DNA from: Umbilicaria muhlenbergii
Lineage: Eukaryota > Ascomycota > Lecanoromycetes > Umbilicariales > Umbilicariaceae
Assembly: GCA_000611775.1 (NCBI GenBank)
Contig: KK106981.1
Span: forward strand, 9,386,497 to 9,450,496
Direction: 5' to 3'
DNA length: 64,000 bases
Part shown: positions 47,849 through 60,900 of the stretch, in pieces
How the letters are laid out: each line of letters opens with the position of its first letter
Position numbering within the stretch: the first letter of the stretch is position 1
The notes under the pieces: generated by a model
The model's input: the letters and a program-made list of their open reading frames with translations, nothing else
Database searches by the model: none
Told to the model about the DNA's origin: nothing
Program-made: the position numbers and the translations under genes

Positions 47849-48869
47849 TCATCCATGCTTCTCCTTCCCCACAACCCTCCCAACCCGTCCCACCGTCTTC
47901 CTCAAAGCCGTAATCCACCAAAGTGTATTCATCAAAGCCAACGACCCCGTCCCCAACTGACAAGGCAGTAGCAACCTCTTCCTGAACGTCTCCACCGCAC
48001 TCTCCCCATAGTACGAGCCATAAACCCCCAGAACATACCAAATCAAATAGATCCTACAAACCGGAAACACCGCCAAGAACGCCGCATTAACAGCCTCGAG
48101 CAGCCGCCGCCGTTCCGGATGGAAATTAATCAAGTACCAGCGAAGATTAAGCAACGGCGTCCTACCTCTCCCCATCAAAGTCAGCCATCTCAACCCATCA
48201 GGCCCCCCACCCCCCCGATGCCAACCCCCCCTCTCAGACAACTCACGAAGCATTCATGCCCAAAAACGCCACCACGACCCATCCCCCCCTCTCCCTCCCC
48301 CTCGCAATGTACCACTGCAAGACCGCCAACGCGCCCCCCACCCCCACATGATGCAGCGCCTGCACCCTAGCGTCCACCCCCATCTTCACCGCGCGAGTGC
48401 CATTTTTCAACCCAGCCGTACCACCCTTCGTCCCAGCACGACCCAGCCGGGATTCAATGAAGAGAGCGACAGTGTCCTGTAGCAAATACCCCGTTTCCCA
48501 CGCGGTCAAGCAGTTCGCAAAGGTCGAGCGCGCTGCGATGAAGGGGTGCCGCCTCTCCCGGTCCCCAGCCCCAATTCCGCTCGTGCCGACTCCACTTCTC
48601 TCGAGGTACGCCCCGCCGGGCGATGAGTCGACGCGATCGGGACTCCGCCACCAGAGCTGTGTCTTCGAAAAGCGGTACAGCGCGATGAGGGTGAGAGATG
48701 TGAGCAGCGAGGAGTGGAGGGTGGAGAGGGCTTGGCGGGTGAGGAGGAAGTGGGCCGGGGTGAGGGGGCGGGGGGAGGAGAAGAGGTAGAAGAGGAGGGG
48801 GTAGAGGGTTGTGGATGCGAGGAGGGTGAGTTGGGGAGCGAGTGGAGAGGGGGTTGGGGGTGGGTTCAT
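47849..48869 (-). CDS. TLC-domain multi-pass membrane protein (TRAM/LAG1/CLN8 superfamily)
   Basis: Two exons, 48869-48247 and 48161-47849, with an 85-bp intron (GTGAGT...GGTAG) whose removal gives FLGMNAS-TPLLNLRW, 311 residues. The ATG at 48869 has a good context (ACCATGA); the codon at 48938 is GTG. Hydrophobic segments include LTLLASTTLYPLLFYLFSS, LHSSLLTSLTLIALY, GGALAVLQWYIARGRERGG and FPVCRIYLIWYVLGVYGSYY. The hallmark TLC pattern is seen in TGYLLQDTVALF, the paired His of LHHVGVGG, and MNASTPLLNLRWYLI. TLC proteins act in ER or other endomembranes in lipid sensing, transport or synthesis. The Lag1-specific ceramide synthase motif is not evident, so the TMEM136/CLN8-like branch is more likely. 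It is intact. Confidence 0.8.
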
Positions 48870-49583
48870 GGTTTGGGCTGGGAAGTTTGGGGGCGGTGGT
48901 GCGTGAGGGCCAGTGTCGCGGCGAGCTTCGTGGAGCACTGGCTACGTCATTGACGCTGATTTAGACCCCGTTCCTCATGCTGGAATCTGCGAAAATAAAA
49001 CCACCCAAGATAAAATAAGTTGAATACTAAGGTGAATAGAAGAGTATTTAGAGGCCAAATAACGTATTTTTACTCGCTAGATATCGCTCCCAATTGACTA
49101 AAATGAATGTAGATGAATAATTCTCTGCATGCAACAGAAGATCCTCTCACACAGCGCTGTCCTCAAGAAATCCCTTCTTTCTATCTCTTCCTCTTCTTCA
49201 TCTCCTGGTCTGCTGGCCTGGCTTACGAACCCCCCTTCTAAAATCAATCGTCTCGATTGATTTGAGTGTGCTTGTTATAGAGGGAGGGAGGGAGGACTTT
49301 TTGCAGAGCTGCTAGGTCAGTTTTACGGGCTGCCGAGCTCAGTGAGTGGCGAAGATGATCTGGCAGTTTACAAGCTGATAGTAACAGTTATTTTTGAAAA
49401 GCTTAATGCTTCTTTCAGCGCTTCTATTAGCGATCTTATTGACTACTAGTATAAAAATGCTTTAGTGAAAAGAACACTATGAGCTGTTGACTGTGTCTTG
49501 ATCGGCTTGAAGTTAATCTTTACTTTCTCCTGCAGATTGAGCATACACAGTATAGAAGATCATGTAGAAGTCTCTGGCGCACC
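48870..49583. other. Intergenic, no supported gene
   Basis: Promoter side of the TLC gene on the left and 3' flank of the minus-strand gene on the right. It contains a short ggga-gga run near 49275-49295. No coding frame or RNA gene is supported. Confidence 0.45.
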
Positions 49584-51731
49584 CTACTCTTGAAGCCATC
49601 CCGGGCGACGAGACTCTGGAGGCAGTTTCCTTCTCCTGGGAGGATGAGCCAGCTCCACCGCACCAGTCTGTGGATCCACAACAATCGTACCAGGTATAGA
49701 TCTCATGTGATCGCTTGCTGCCCCTAGAGAAACCAGTCTCAGGTTCTGCATGTTACCACGCCAGTCGGCTTCGAGCTTGAAGATTGAAAACGCATCGAGG
49801 GAGGCCGTCCAGCGCCGTTGGGTGTTCGTGATGACTGAGAGAGCGACGGTCCAGAGCACGGATACAGTGAGGACTAGTGCTGCGAGAAGTGCCGGCACCT
49901 TGCCGTATGAGAGTCTGATCTCGGTCTCGAAGGCTACACCTGCTACTGTCCCGTTCTTAAAGAATGACTGGTCGTTGATCAGGGACGACAGGGGTCCTAG
50001 GAACACCCGTTCGTCGAAACTTGACACCTCTGTGAAAATCACAGAATAGATACCCGTGAGGATATCTGAGGGCTTTGATTCATTGGTGATAGGAGGGTTG
50101 TACTGATCGAAGCGGCACACAGGTTGCCAATCAGCAATCCATTTGAATCCATTTGGAATCGGGGGAATCGAGCAATTGTTGCCGGGCGGGGACGTTAAGC
50201 TTGGAGGACCGTTATGGAGGAGACTGACGAATGATGCCATAGTAAGGTTCAAGAGCTCTACCGGACTAGCATCCAGGACAGACTCCGCAGACAGTGCGGA
50301 GTCTGTAGACTCAATGTATGATCCGATGAGTGTATTCACCGCGGGCCGCAAGTAGGCGACAGACAGGTTACAGTTTGCAACTTGGGTCAAGGCTTGAGGA
50401 CTTTGGGTTGCAAGCTGAATCCTCGCGGTAGACTGATAATCTTTGAATTCCTGTTCAATGCAGCTCAGAGCTTGATCCTGGAAAGTTGAGCTCACGTTCT
50501 TGAAAGTGTATCGGTTTATCCATTTTTGATCTACACCATCATAGTAGCTGCCTTCTTCATAGTCAAATGGAGTTATGTTGACCACGGAGGACTGTGCGCT
50601 ACAGGCCATTGCAGATAAACCTCCAAGGCCAGAGCATTCATTCTTACAACGCAGCTTGTATGAGGAGCCGCCGTTACTGTCAGGGTTGACATCTTCAACT
50701 TCAAAATTCAGTACTGGTATCGGACCTTTACTTTGATCTGGAACATGTTTTGTGAAATTGTAGATGTTGAATCCACACGAAGCGAAAGCCTGAATCCCAG
50801 CAAGAGGCAGTTGCGTTTTCTGCGTAGTTTTCGGTGCAAGTGTGACCAGAGTCTGATTGTCTGCCCAAGGGAACCAGTAGGATTGGTTTGCGAGACCATC
50901 ATAGTTGGCCTTGTTCGTACTTGACGAGTTGAAGGCAGTAAAATTGGTGTTGAGAGTCGTGTTAAGGAAGTCTTCAGATCTCATCCATTTCTGGGTGTCA
51001 CGTATCGCTTCTAGGGCACCGCTATAGGATGAGCTTATACCGCCGAGGCTGACAGTAGCCGGCATACTGCGCGACTCCCAGTACTGAGTTGAAGTTGTAA
51101 CGTAAGCTAAGGATAGCAGCGGGAAGCCAGCGTAACTTAGCGCTGCTACTGTCGCGAGCTATGCCCATGTGTAGGAGAGAGCGCCTTCCTTCCAGCCATA
51201 TATGGATGTCGTGATCCATCCAATGAGGCCAGCCCAGCTTCTATCAGCCAAGTAGAAGAGCTGGGTCACTGTTGTGGACCTATCCAGGTTATTAGATACA
51301 TTAGGAGGCTGTGGAGTAGCCGTCTCTGGGACTGAGCGATCAGACTTTGCCATTGTCCAGTATGGTATTGTAGAGGCCAGTGCTGTGGTCATAAGTGGCA
51401 GATGAATAACCGCGAACCCAGTTCGGATGAATGAAAGGACCTCAAAATTGATATTGCGCGACTTTGAGCCTCTGGCGCCCATGAAGTCGTTGTCGTTCAC
51501 AGCGCGGTCAAGAATGATGATGTAGGCAGCAATGGCGACAGCCCAACAGAGGATGAGAACTGTGTACTGTCTGTAGCGACGATAGCTGTCGGAATTTTCC
51601 ACCACTTTCTTCGGTGTTCTGGGCGCATTTGAAGTCCGGCGTCGTCTGTATGCCACGGCCATAGACCACGGCCCTATCAAGCAAAAGAACAGCATAGCTA
51701 AGCCAACACTGACCATGCTCCCAGTATTCAT
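49584..51731 (-). pseudogene. Large fungal membrane glycoprotein gene with one in-frame TAG
   Basis: A single frame from ATG 51731 to stop 49584 (715 codons) is broken only by TAG at 51161-51159, codon 191. The sequence on both sides is continuous and family-like: GWKEGALSYTWA, then LATVAALSYAGFPLLSLAY. No splice donor is placed to remove the stop. CAG-to-TAG (Gln) is the simplest cause. Parts: N-terminal membrane segments (VSVGLAMLFFCLIGPWSMAV, YTVLILCWAVAIAAYIIIL, TGFAVIHLPLMTTALAS), a fourth across the break, a ~400-residue Cys-containing ectodomain rich in N-glycosylation sequons, a last membrane segment (ALLAALVLTVSVLWTVALSV), and the conserved cytosolic LDAFSIFKLEADWRGNMQNL. This matches a widespread uncharacterised Pezizomycotina plasma-membrane family. 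The function is unknown; the damage is probably very recent. Confidence 0.75.
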
Positions 51732-52271
51732 GGTGAAAAGCTGATAGGTTCAAAGTGAATCTAAACTGAACCAGGCGTCCTGAACAGTGAGATTATAGCG
51801 AAAGGACACAAAAAGCATTATGACTGCCATTGCTACCAAATGTAGGCACGTCGTAGGCACGGCACGGTCTTGTTGGGATGGCAAGGTCTAAGGTAGGCAG
51901 CAGCCTCGGGTAGCTAGCGTATTGGGATTGGTGAGTAGTGATGCCAGTCAGATTGTGTTGTATAACTATCGCTTAACTGATCAGAGGCATAGTTGTTCTA
52001 TAGTGTTTTAGGAGTGGCCCTCGCACTACAAGTAGCCGCGATAGCCTTTTGCCTGGGTTAGTTTGCTCCTGTGTCATTATTCAATTTGTATAGGCAGCCC
52101 AAGCATGATTGCTGTTTAGTAAGCAAATCCGACCAGGACAAGCGGGAAGTGATGGTGTGTACGGGTAATTTGCCGACTATGGCTAGTTTAACCACACCGT
52201 TGGAAATTGAGTCTTCGTGGCATTATTAGACAGGGAGTTTCACTTTGGTTTGATTTGCAGTAGCGTCCACA
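51732..52271. other. Intergenic, no supported gene
   Basis: It lies between two minus-strand genes and so serves as the promoter of the gene starting at 51731. No TATA box, RNA gene or repeat was identified. Confidence 0.45.
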
Positions 52272-53883
52272 TTATACTCGATATACCAGACTCGCCACAA
52301 ACAATCCAATAACAAGACCTCCCAACACAAAAGCAAAGGCGCCGAAAGCCAGCTTCCTCGCCGAGCTCATTGGCCCTAAACCCGTATCACCCAGCGCGAG
52401 ATCCTTTCGAACTTTACCAATACAGACCAAGAACCCAATGCCTGCTACCCAGTAACCTAGCGGAATCATAATAGCCAAGATAAGCTTGATACGATCAAGG
52501 TACGGGGCGCCTAGTGGGTCGAGATCACGGAGCGCGAGACCAATAACCTCAGGACCGCTCGAATAGATGAGCGTGATGACACTGATGTATATGGCATATG
52601 CGAAAGTCTTCATGCGTGGTGGGAACAAAAGCACCAGTAACGATGCGAAAGCTCCAAGCCAGAGCTCCGCGGTGATGTAGGCGGCACTCATGGTGCCATA
52701 CAAAACATGAGTTCCTTTACTTTGGTTTTCGCCGGCCACCTCATTCGAAAGGACCATTAGAATGACGAAGACACTGGAGATCATACCACCGATGGCTGTT
52801 AGAAGCAGAGGCACGCTCGCTGTGTTTCTAGCCCAGTAAGAAGAGATGAGTCCACCTGAGAGAACCGCTACAGAGCCGACCACTCCGACGATAATGCCGT
52901 AATTAGATAGGACGTTGGCGTCCGAAGGGTATATAGATGAAAGATAGGTGGGCATATAGTAACCAAACACATTTCCGGAGAGTTGACGGGCGCTGGATGA
53001 GAGCGTCAAAAGCCAGAAGGAGTGCATCCGGAGCACATGTCCGAATGCTACACTTAGGTGTGACCAAGCAAGTGCCAACCTTGATTTCTGCACTCTCGGG
53101 AACATTTCTCCAGGGGTGGGATCGTGGTAAGCAATGAGGGCAGCTCGCCGAGGCGGCTCCCGTAAGAAGATGCGAATCAGAACACCAATGACCAATCCCA
53201 CAATGCCAATTGCCTTCATGGCAGTATTCCATGGGGTGTTTGTTCTTGTAAAGGCCGTGGCAAGCTGTGCACTGACAGCCTCGCCGACGTAAACGCCAAC
53301 GTAGAGGATACTGGCGGCCAAGTCAGCATCAGACTCTGCCCAAGAACAGCAAGCACTGTGGCGCTTACCTCTCAGCAAAGAACACCCACTTAGGCTCAAT
53401 CAAATCGCTGATCAAGCTCACACTCAGCGCCTCCACCGGGGCCTGGCCAATGCCCATCCCAATGCGCGCTAACAGAATCTGCCAGAAATCCTGACTCAAG
53501 CCTTGGAAAACGACACACAGGCTCCACCACAGAGTAGCCAAGGTCAACGTCCATACTCGAGCGCTGGTGTAGTCCGCAACGAATGCAACGGGGATAGCCA
53601 GCAGGGCATAGACGATGCCGGTGGCATAGCCACTGAGAATGCCATAATTGGCAGAGGATAGATCGAGGCTACTTATGACATCGGCCTGAAAGTACGAGAG
53701 AACGAACTTGTCATACTGTGCGAGGAAGAAGTTGAGGAAAAGGAGCGAGATAGGAATGATGGCCACGAATAGGTATCCGATTGGCGTGCGGTGGCCTCGG
53801 AAACCATTGCTGCTCCGAGCATGCTCGTCCGACGGTGATGCTGGCTCGATAGTGGTTCCCTCCTTACCTTTCCCATCGTCCAT
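52272..53883 (-). CDS. MFS transporter, spinster/anion-symporter-like
   Basis: Two exons, 53883-53369 and 53310-52272. A 58-bp intron (GTAAGC...GCCAG) joins WVFFAE to SILYVGVYVGEA; 517 residues. The ATG at 53883 starts MDDGKGKEGTTIEPASPSDE, a hydrophilic cytosolic leader; the codon at 53997 is GTG and is not used. Membrane segments include IGYLFVAIIPISLLFLNFFL, GILSGYATGIVYALLAIPVA, IGIVGLVIGVLIRIFL and AFGAFAFVLGGLVIGLFVA. The MFS loop signature appears as DYTSARVWTL, and LARIGMGIGQAPVEALS is the segment typical of the spinster/organic-anion branch. The likely role is a proton-linked or sphingolipid/organic-anion transporter; the substrate is unknown. It is intact. Confidence 0.85.
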
Positions 53884-54176
53884 GGTCTCGTCCCTCGAAG
53901 CTGTCCAAAGAAAGGCCCGGCGCAGGCAGCAAAGGGAGCCTGCAGGAAAAGAAGGCCAGCTGCCCCGCCAACCCGCGTCATGACGAATCTGGTGCACGGA
54001 CTAGCAAAGGTGGGGTAGGGACATTAGCCTTCCAGCAACATGAAACATAAAACAAGCGCGAGAAAGCAGGCTTAACACACTTAGAGTTGAGCCTAGAAAA
54101 CTCTATATGGTGTGGAGGGGTATAAAGTAGTCTGATATCGAGTTAGGGGTATTAAGGAAATCATCAGTCTATTGAA

Positions 54177-54213
54177 TACCTTAGCGGAAGTATATGGTGT
54201 CCTATTACTGTAA
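54177..54213 (+). repeat. Left terminal inverted repeat
   Basis: A 37-bp terminus beginning TACCTTAGCGGAAGTATA, complementary to 62119-62155 at 34 of 37 positions. Confidence 0.8.
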
Positions 54214-54486
54214 TAGTACTGTAATAAGACTATAAGTCACCTATTACTGCTTAGTTGAACTGTCTGAACCATTGCGGTAATTTCAAGTGAACAGTAAACA
54301 CTGGCGGTACGTGACTTCATCAGTTGACGTCATGACTGCCACCCGTGATATCATCATGACGTTAGATCATAAAACTACGTAATCACAAGAGCTAATGTTC
54401 ACCGCAAATAATGATAATGAAATGGTAATTCCAGGAATAAACATCCAGACTCTGAATTACAGTCCTATTATGGTAGATATGATTAT

Positions 54487-57400
54487 ACAGTAAAGCCCTA
54501 TAACAGTAAAGCCCTATAACAGTAAAGCCCTATAACAGTAAAGCCCTATAACAGTAAAGCCCTATAACAGTAAAGCCCTATAACAGTAAAGCCCTATAAC
54601 AGTAAAGCCCTATAACAGTAAAGCCCTATAACAGTAAAGCCCTATAACAGTAAAGCCCTATAACAGTAAAGCCCTATAACAGTAAAGCCCTATAACAGTA
54701 AAGCCCTATAACAGTAAAGCCCTATAACAGTAAAGCCCTATAACAGTAAAGCCCTATAACAGTAAAGCCCTATAACAGTAAAGCCCTATAACAGTAAAGC
54801 CCTATAACAGTAAAGCCCTATAACAGTAAAGCCCTATAACAGTAAAGCCCTATAACAGTAAAGCCCTATAACAGTAAAGCCCTATAACAGTAAAGCCCTA
54901 TAACAGTAAAGCCCTATAACAGTAAAGCCCTATAACAGTAAAGCCCTATAACAGTAAAGCCCTATAACAGTAAAGCCCTATAACAGTAAAGCCCTATAAC
55001 AGTAAAGCCCTATAACAGTAAAGCCCTATAACAGTAAAGCCCTATAACAGTAAAGCCCTATAACAGTAAAGCCCTATAACAGTAAAGCCCTATAACAGTA
55101 AAGCCCTATAACAGTAAAGCCCTATAACAGTAAAGCCCTATAACAGTAAAGCCCTATAACAGTAAAGCCCTATAACAGTAAAGCCCTATAACAGTAAAGC
55201 CCTATAACAGTAAAGCCCTATAACAGTAAAGCCCTATAACAGTAAAGCCCTATAACAGTAAAGCCCTATAACAGTAAAGCCCTATAACAGTAAAGCCCTA
55301 TAACAGTAAAGCCCTATAACAGTAAAGCCCTATAACAGTAAAGCCCTATAACAGTAAAGCCCTATAACAGTAAAGCCCTATAACAGTAAAGCCCTATAAC
55401 AGTAAAGCCCTATAACAGTAAAGCCCTATAACAGTAAAGCCCTATAACAGTAAAGCCCTATAACAGTAAAGCCCTATAACAGTAAAGCCCTATAACAGTA
55501 AAGCCCTATAACAGTAAAGCCCTATAACAGTAAAGCCCTATAACAGTAAAGCCCTATAACAGTAAAGCCCTATAACAGTAAAGCCCTATAACAGTAAAGC
55601 CCTATAACAGTAAAGCCCTATAACAGTAAAGCCCTATAACAGTAAAGCCCTATAACAGTAAAGCCCTATAACAGTAAAGCCCTATAACAGTAAAGCCCTA
55701 TAACAGTAAAGCCCTATAACAGTAAAGCCCTATAACAGTAAAGCCCTATAACAGTAAAGCCCTATAACAGTAAAGCCCTATAACAGTAAAGCCCTATAAC
55801 AGTAAAGCCCTATAACAGTAAAGCCCTATAACAGTAAAGCCCTATAACAGTAAAGCCCTATAACAGTAAAGCCCTATAACAGTAAAGCCCTATAACAGTA
55901 AAGCCCTATAACAGTAAAGCCCTATAACAGTAAAGCCCTATAACAGTAAAGCCCTATAACAGTAAAGCCCTATAACAGTAAAGCCCTATAACAGTAAAGC
56001 CCTATAACAGTAAAGCCCTATAACAGTAAAGCCCTATAACAGTAAAGCCCTATAACAGTAAAGCCCTATAACAGTAAAGCCCTATAACAGTAAAGCCCTA
56101 TAACAGTAAAGCCCTATAACAGTAAAGCCCTATAACAGTAAAGCCCTATAACAGTAAAGCCCTATAACAGTAAAGCCCTATAACAGTAAAGCCCTATAAC
56201 AGTAAAGCCCTATAACAGTAAAGCCCTATAACAGTAAAGCCCTATAACAGTAAAGCCCTATAACAGTAAAGCCCTATAACAGTAAAGCCCTATAACAGTA
56301 AAGCCCTATAACAGTAAAGCCCTATAACAGTAAAGCCCTATAACAGTAAAGCCCTATAACAGTAAAGCCCTATAACAGTAAAGCCCTATAACAGTAAAGC
56401 CCTATAACAGTAAAGCCCTATAACAGTAAAGCCCTATAACAGTAAAGCCCTATAACAGTAAAGCCCTATAACAGTAAAGCCCTATAACAGTAAAGCCCTA
56501 TAACAGTAAAGCCCTATAACAGTAAAGCCCTATAACAGTAAAGCCCTATAACAGTAAAGCCCTATAACAGTAAAGCCCTATAACAGTAAAGCCCTATAAC
56601 AGTAAAGCCCTATAACAGTAAAGCCCTATAACAGTAAAGCCCTATAACAGTAAAGCCCTATAACAGTAAAGCCCTATAACAGTAAAGCCCTATAACAGTA
56701 AAGCCCTATAACAGTAAAGCCCTATAACAGTAAAGCCCTATAACAGTAAAGCCCTATAACAGTAAAGCCCTATAACAGTAAAGCCCTATAACAGTAAAGC
56801 CCTATAACAGTAAAGCCCTATAACAGTAAAGCCCTATAACAGTAAAGCCCTATAACAGTAAAGCCCTATAACAGTAAAGCCCTATAACAGTAAAGCCCTA
56901 TAACAGTAAAGCCCTATAACAGTAAAGCCCTATAACAGTAAAGCCCTATAACAGTAAAGCCCTATAACAGTAAAGCCCTATAACAGTAAAGCCCTATAAC
57001 AGTAAAGCCCTATAACAGTAAAGCCCTATAACAGTAAAGCCCTATAACAGTAAAGCCCTATAACAGTAAAGCCCTATAACAGTAAAGCCCTATAACAGTA
57101 AAGCCCTATAACAGTAAAGCCCTATAACAGTAAAGCCCTATAACAGTAAAGCCCTATAACAGTAAAGCCCTATAACAGTAAAGCCCTATAACAGTAAAGC
57201 CCTATAACAGTAAAGCCCTATAACAGTAAAGCCCTATAACAGTAAAGCCCTATAACAGTAAAGCCCTATAACAGTAAAGCCCTATAACAGTAAAGCCCTA
57301 TAACAGTAAAGCCCTATAACAGTAAAGCCCTATAACAGTAAAGCCCTATAACAGTAAAGCCCTATAACAGTAAAGCCCTATAACAGTAAAGCCCTATAAC

Positions 57401-57688
57401 AGTAAAGCCCTATAACAGTAAAGCCCTATAACAGTAAAGCCCTATAACAGTAAAGCCCTATAACAGTAAAGCCCTATAACAGTAAAGCCCTATAACAGTA
57501 AAGCCCTATAACAGTAAAGCCCTATAACAGTAAAGCCCTATAACAGTAAAGCCCTATAACAGTAAAGCCCTATAACAGTAAAGCCCTATAACAGTAAAGC
57601 CCTATAACAGTAAAGCCCTATAACAGTAAAGCCCTATAACAGTAAAGCCCTATAACAGTAAAGCCCTATAACAGTAAAGCCCTATAAC
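54487..57688. repeat. 16-bp satellite array, about 200 copies
   Basis: The unit CCCTATAACAGTAAAG is repeated without visible variation over 3202 bp. It matches CCCTATTACGGTAAAG, found in the right terminus of the surrounding element (complement of about 62115-62130), at 14 of 16 positions. The array has no open frame worth calling. Confidence 0.98.
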
Positions 57689-57775
57689 GAAGCCGTTTTG
57701 GAAGCCGTTTTTCGAGGCCGTTTTTCAAGGCCGTTTTGGAAGCCGTTTTGGAAGCTGCTTTGAAAGCTGTTTGGA
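57689..57775. repeat. GAAGCCGTTTTG tandem repeat
   Basis: About six imperfect 12-15 bp units directly follow the satellite. Later units show G-to-A and C-to-T drift (for example gctgttt for gccgttt). Confidence 0.85.
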
Positions 57776-57798
57776 TGAGTCATATACGTGAACTTGAA

Positions 57799-57928
57799 CT
57801 GGGTTACCCAGTGAAAAACCCAACCCAAACCCAAAAAAACCCAACCCAGTGTGACCCAACCCAAAAAAAACCCAACCCAGTCTGGGTTGGGTCACAATAG
57901 TCAAAACCCAACCCAAACCCAACCCATG
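57799..57928. repeat. CCCAA/CCCAAA low-complexity tract with short palindrome
   Basis: Runs of aacccaacccaaa, including the palindrome ACCCAACCCAG-t-CTGGGTTGGGT (about 57871-57893). It is telomere-like in composition but is interspersed and internal, so it is not a telomere. Confidence 0.85.
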
Positions 57929-60900
57929 GTGCAGCGTAGAAATTGACATGTTGAGACATGAAATCAGAGTTTTCCTGCTGTTGCAGCATATCTCTCAGGT
58001 ATGCTAGAGTAAATGCACAGATGTATGTGTTAATGCTGTTGATCTGAAGTAGTTAACCTGCATCAAGATGATAAAGTGCCTGTAAAGTGTTGATGACGTC
58101 ACTGAAATTGCTGCCATGAGGACTGAGAGTAAGGGGCAGGACATTTGATCAACAGGTATGCTCATGAAAACTGAATGTCACAATGATGAGGTAAATTCTC
58201 ATAAGAGTGCAGTACATGTTCTGATAAAGACTGAATTCATCAATAAATGTAAGAAGAGGGAGAGACATCACCTGATGTTGTGTTCAAATCTGATTGAAGT
58301 TCTCAATGAAGTGCTGCTTGATGAACTCAGTCAACTCAAGCTCTCTCTGAGGTGAATGACATTGATTCAATGACTGTACACTTTGCTTTGAGGTGTTGTA
58401 TATCTGATGAACAAACAGCTGTTCAGCTCATGAGATCTGCAGCTGTGATTGAACCTGACTTTGAAATGAATAATCAAGCAGAACATTCAGCTGAAATGAC
58501 ATAATAAATGATTCTGAGAGAAAGGAGAAGATATCTTCAACAAGGAGAAGCTCAGTCAGTAACATCAAAGAGAAGAGAGTAACAGGTAACAAGAATGTAG
58601 ATTGAAGCTTCACACAAGTAACAATCTTTTGAATCTTCAGGTTGATTTCTCTGAACTGACTTTCTTGAGGGCGTGACATGTCTGAATGATGTTTTAGATC
58701 AACAGTGATAACTTGATCAAGGTGAGTGCTGCAGTTAATAAAAGCATGACATTGACAGAGCTGTTGAGAACAGGTGTAGTACAAGAAGTCTGAAAGAAAG
58801 ATGAGGAACTCATCTGCATAATGTGTGTACTGATCAGACATGATACAAAGAGAAGAAGCTCAACTGTTGAAATGTTATATTTAAGAGGGAGAATCAATGA
58901 ACTTCATCATGTCAACATGCATCTTGCAGACAATCTCAGATGAAGACAGGAATACCATGAAGAGATGCTTTGAATCAAAGAAATAAAGATACTCAGAAGG
59001 GACAGACATCACTGTAAAAGCCTTTAAACCTGCTCTTAAAGATGATAGCTTGTCAATAAGAAGTGAAATTGACTTCTTGTGTAGCTGCAGCAGCAGCATT
59101 TATGCTTAAGCTCATTTTTTCAAGGTTCTGACTGACTCTGATAACTTTAATATCTTTGAATATGACTTCAACATCCTCAGGATATCCTGCAAGGCATTAT
59201 AATGAGGTTTGAACAAACTGATGTCCTCACTTCATAGACTCATTGCCAGTATGAATTTGCTTGTAGCAGTGAATCATTTGTGTGAGATCAGCTCTGAAGT
59301 ATCTTCAAGGAAGGTGAAGAAAGATCAATGAGAAGAGGATATCATTGTAGGTACATGCTTCAGCTCTGTTGATGTGACAGGTTCTTCATCTTGATTATCT
59401 TCATCAAACTTCACAATTGACTCTGAACTCTCTGTATTTTGATACTGCATCAATTCCTGAAGATTCTGTAGTTCATTCAAGGTAGATTCAAGTGAGTCAT
59501 CATCATCAGCTGCAGTGTACTCTTGAAGTCTTCAAGAGAGCTCAGATGTGTTTTAACATCAAGTTGTCAGCTTCCTGCTAACACAATAAATTTTCAAAGT
59601 AGAAGAATGCATCAGATTGCTGACAAAGGAATGATTCTCTCACTCATCATTGAAGTTAAAATCATTAAACTCAGGATCATTGTCATCTGAAGCATCTGAT
59701 ATTCTTCTTTTCTTGATTGACAGTTCTGTTGAAGCCTGCAAATTTAACATAACTTGCTGTGCAGTGAGGGCAGTCAACCTCAAGTGTGCATTATGATCAA
59801 TGTGACGTGGCCTGAGCATTGTGACAGAAAAGGGAGACAGATAGCAAACAAGATTCAAAGAGATACACTGAATACAGTAATGTTATCACTGAGGAGACAG
59901 AGGGGACTGATGAGACTTGATGAAAGCTTTTACAAATGACAGAGTCAAGAGTTTAAAGATTTGAAAGAAAAAAGTGTGAAGTATAAGACTACAAACCCTG
60001 CAACTGCAGGCAAGATAGAGAATTCACAATAAATGATTACAGACAACCTTGAACTTCACTTGTACATCAAGAAGAATTTAAAATGTGAAGATAAAGCTTG
60101 TGATTTAATGTATCTTTGTTATCAAAGTGAGCAGCAGTTACCCTGACTCTCCTCTCTCTTCTCAGATCACAGTACCACAAATCTTGATGTACTCAAAGAT
60201 ATAAAAGCATTTTCAACATTGTGCATTGCTGACATAGTCCTGTAATGATAATCTTGACCTAATCAATGACCTTGATGCACTCAGTGCATATTGATGTGAG
60301 GTGATGAAGGCTGTATCACAACTGTGAGAAGTGCTGTTCTGAAAGGCTAGGTTGAGTTGATCTGACACATTGAGCAGGTGAGTATATAGTACATCAATGT
60401 AAACAAGTGTCACACAAGCTGAATAAAAAGTTCATTGTGATATTATATCTTCATTGAGGTAAGGTATCTGGCATATAATGAAAATAAGAAGTCAGAGAAG
60501 CCTCAGGGTATCAGTCAATCAACATCATCAGTTAAATAAAGATGATATAAGCAAAAAAAGAAGTTAAGTACCTTCAGCTGAAGCACTCTTTGCAGGTGAT
60601 GACTCAAGAGATTTAAATCAATCTCAGCCTGACTGATCAGGAAGCTTTGATGACTTTCTCTGCTTACAGGTACACTTCATAATCTCTTGAAAGTTGAATT
60701 TATTAACATCCTTGAAGTCAGGCATAATAAGTAGGAGGTCATAAAAGCTGAGAAGCTTGTTTTAAGCATCAGTGGCCTGCCCCTCAGCAGCATTCACAGC
60801 GTTTATTCATAACTTGATCTCAACCACAAGATTGACATATATAACTTATCAAGTTCAGTCAGCACAGTCATTGATGTGAGTATATATTAATATCTTACCT

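Noticed and set aside
29115-51731. Alternative genetic code or programmed readthrough explaining the in-frame stops
   Set aside because: Several intact genes here avoid internal TGA and TAG, and filamentous ascomycetes use the standard nuclear code; nonsense mutation is simpler.
54487-57688. Possible CRISPR array
   Set aside because: The array is a continuous 16-bp tandem repeat without spacers, in a fungal nuclear context; it is a satellite.
57799-57928. Internal telomere
   Set aside because: The CCCAA/CCCAAA runs are irregular, short, interrupted and flanked on both sides by unrelated sequence.
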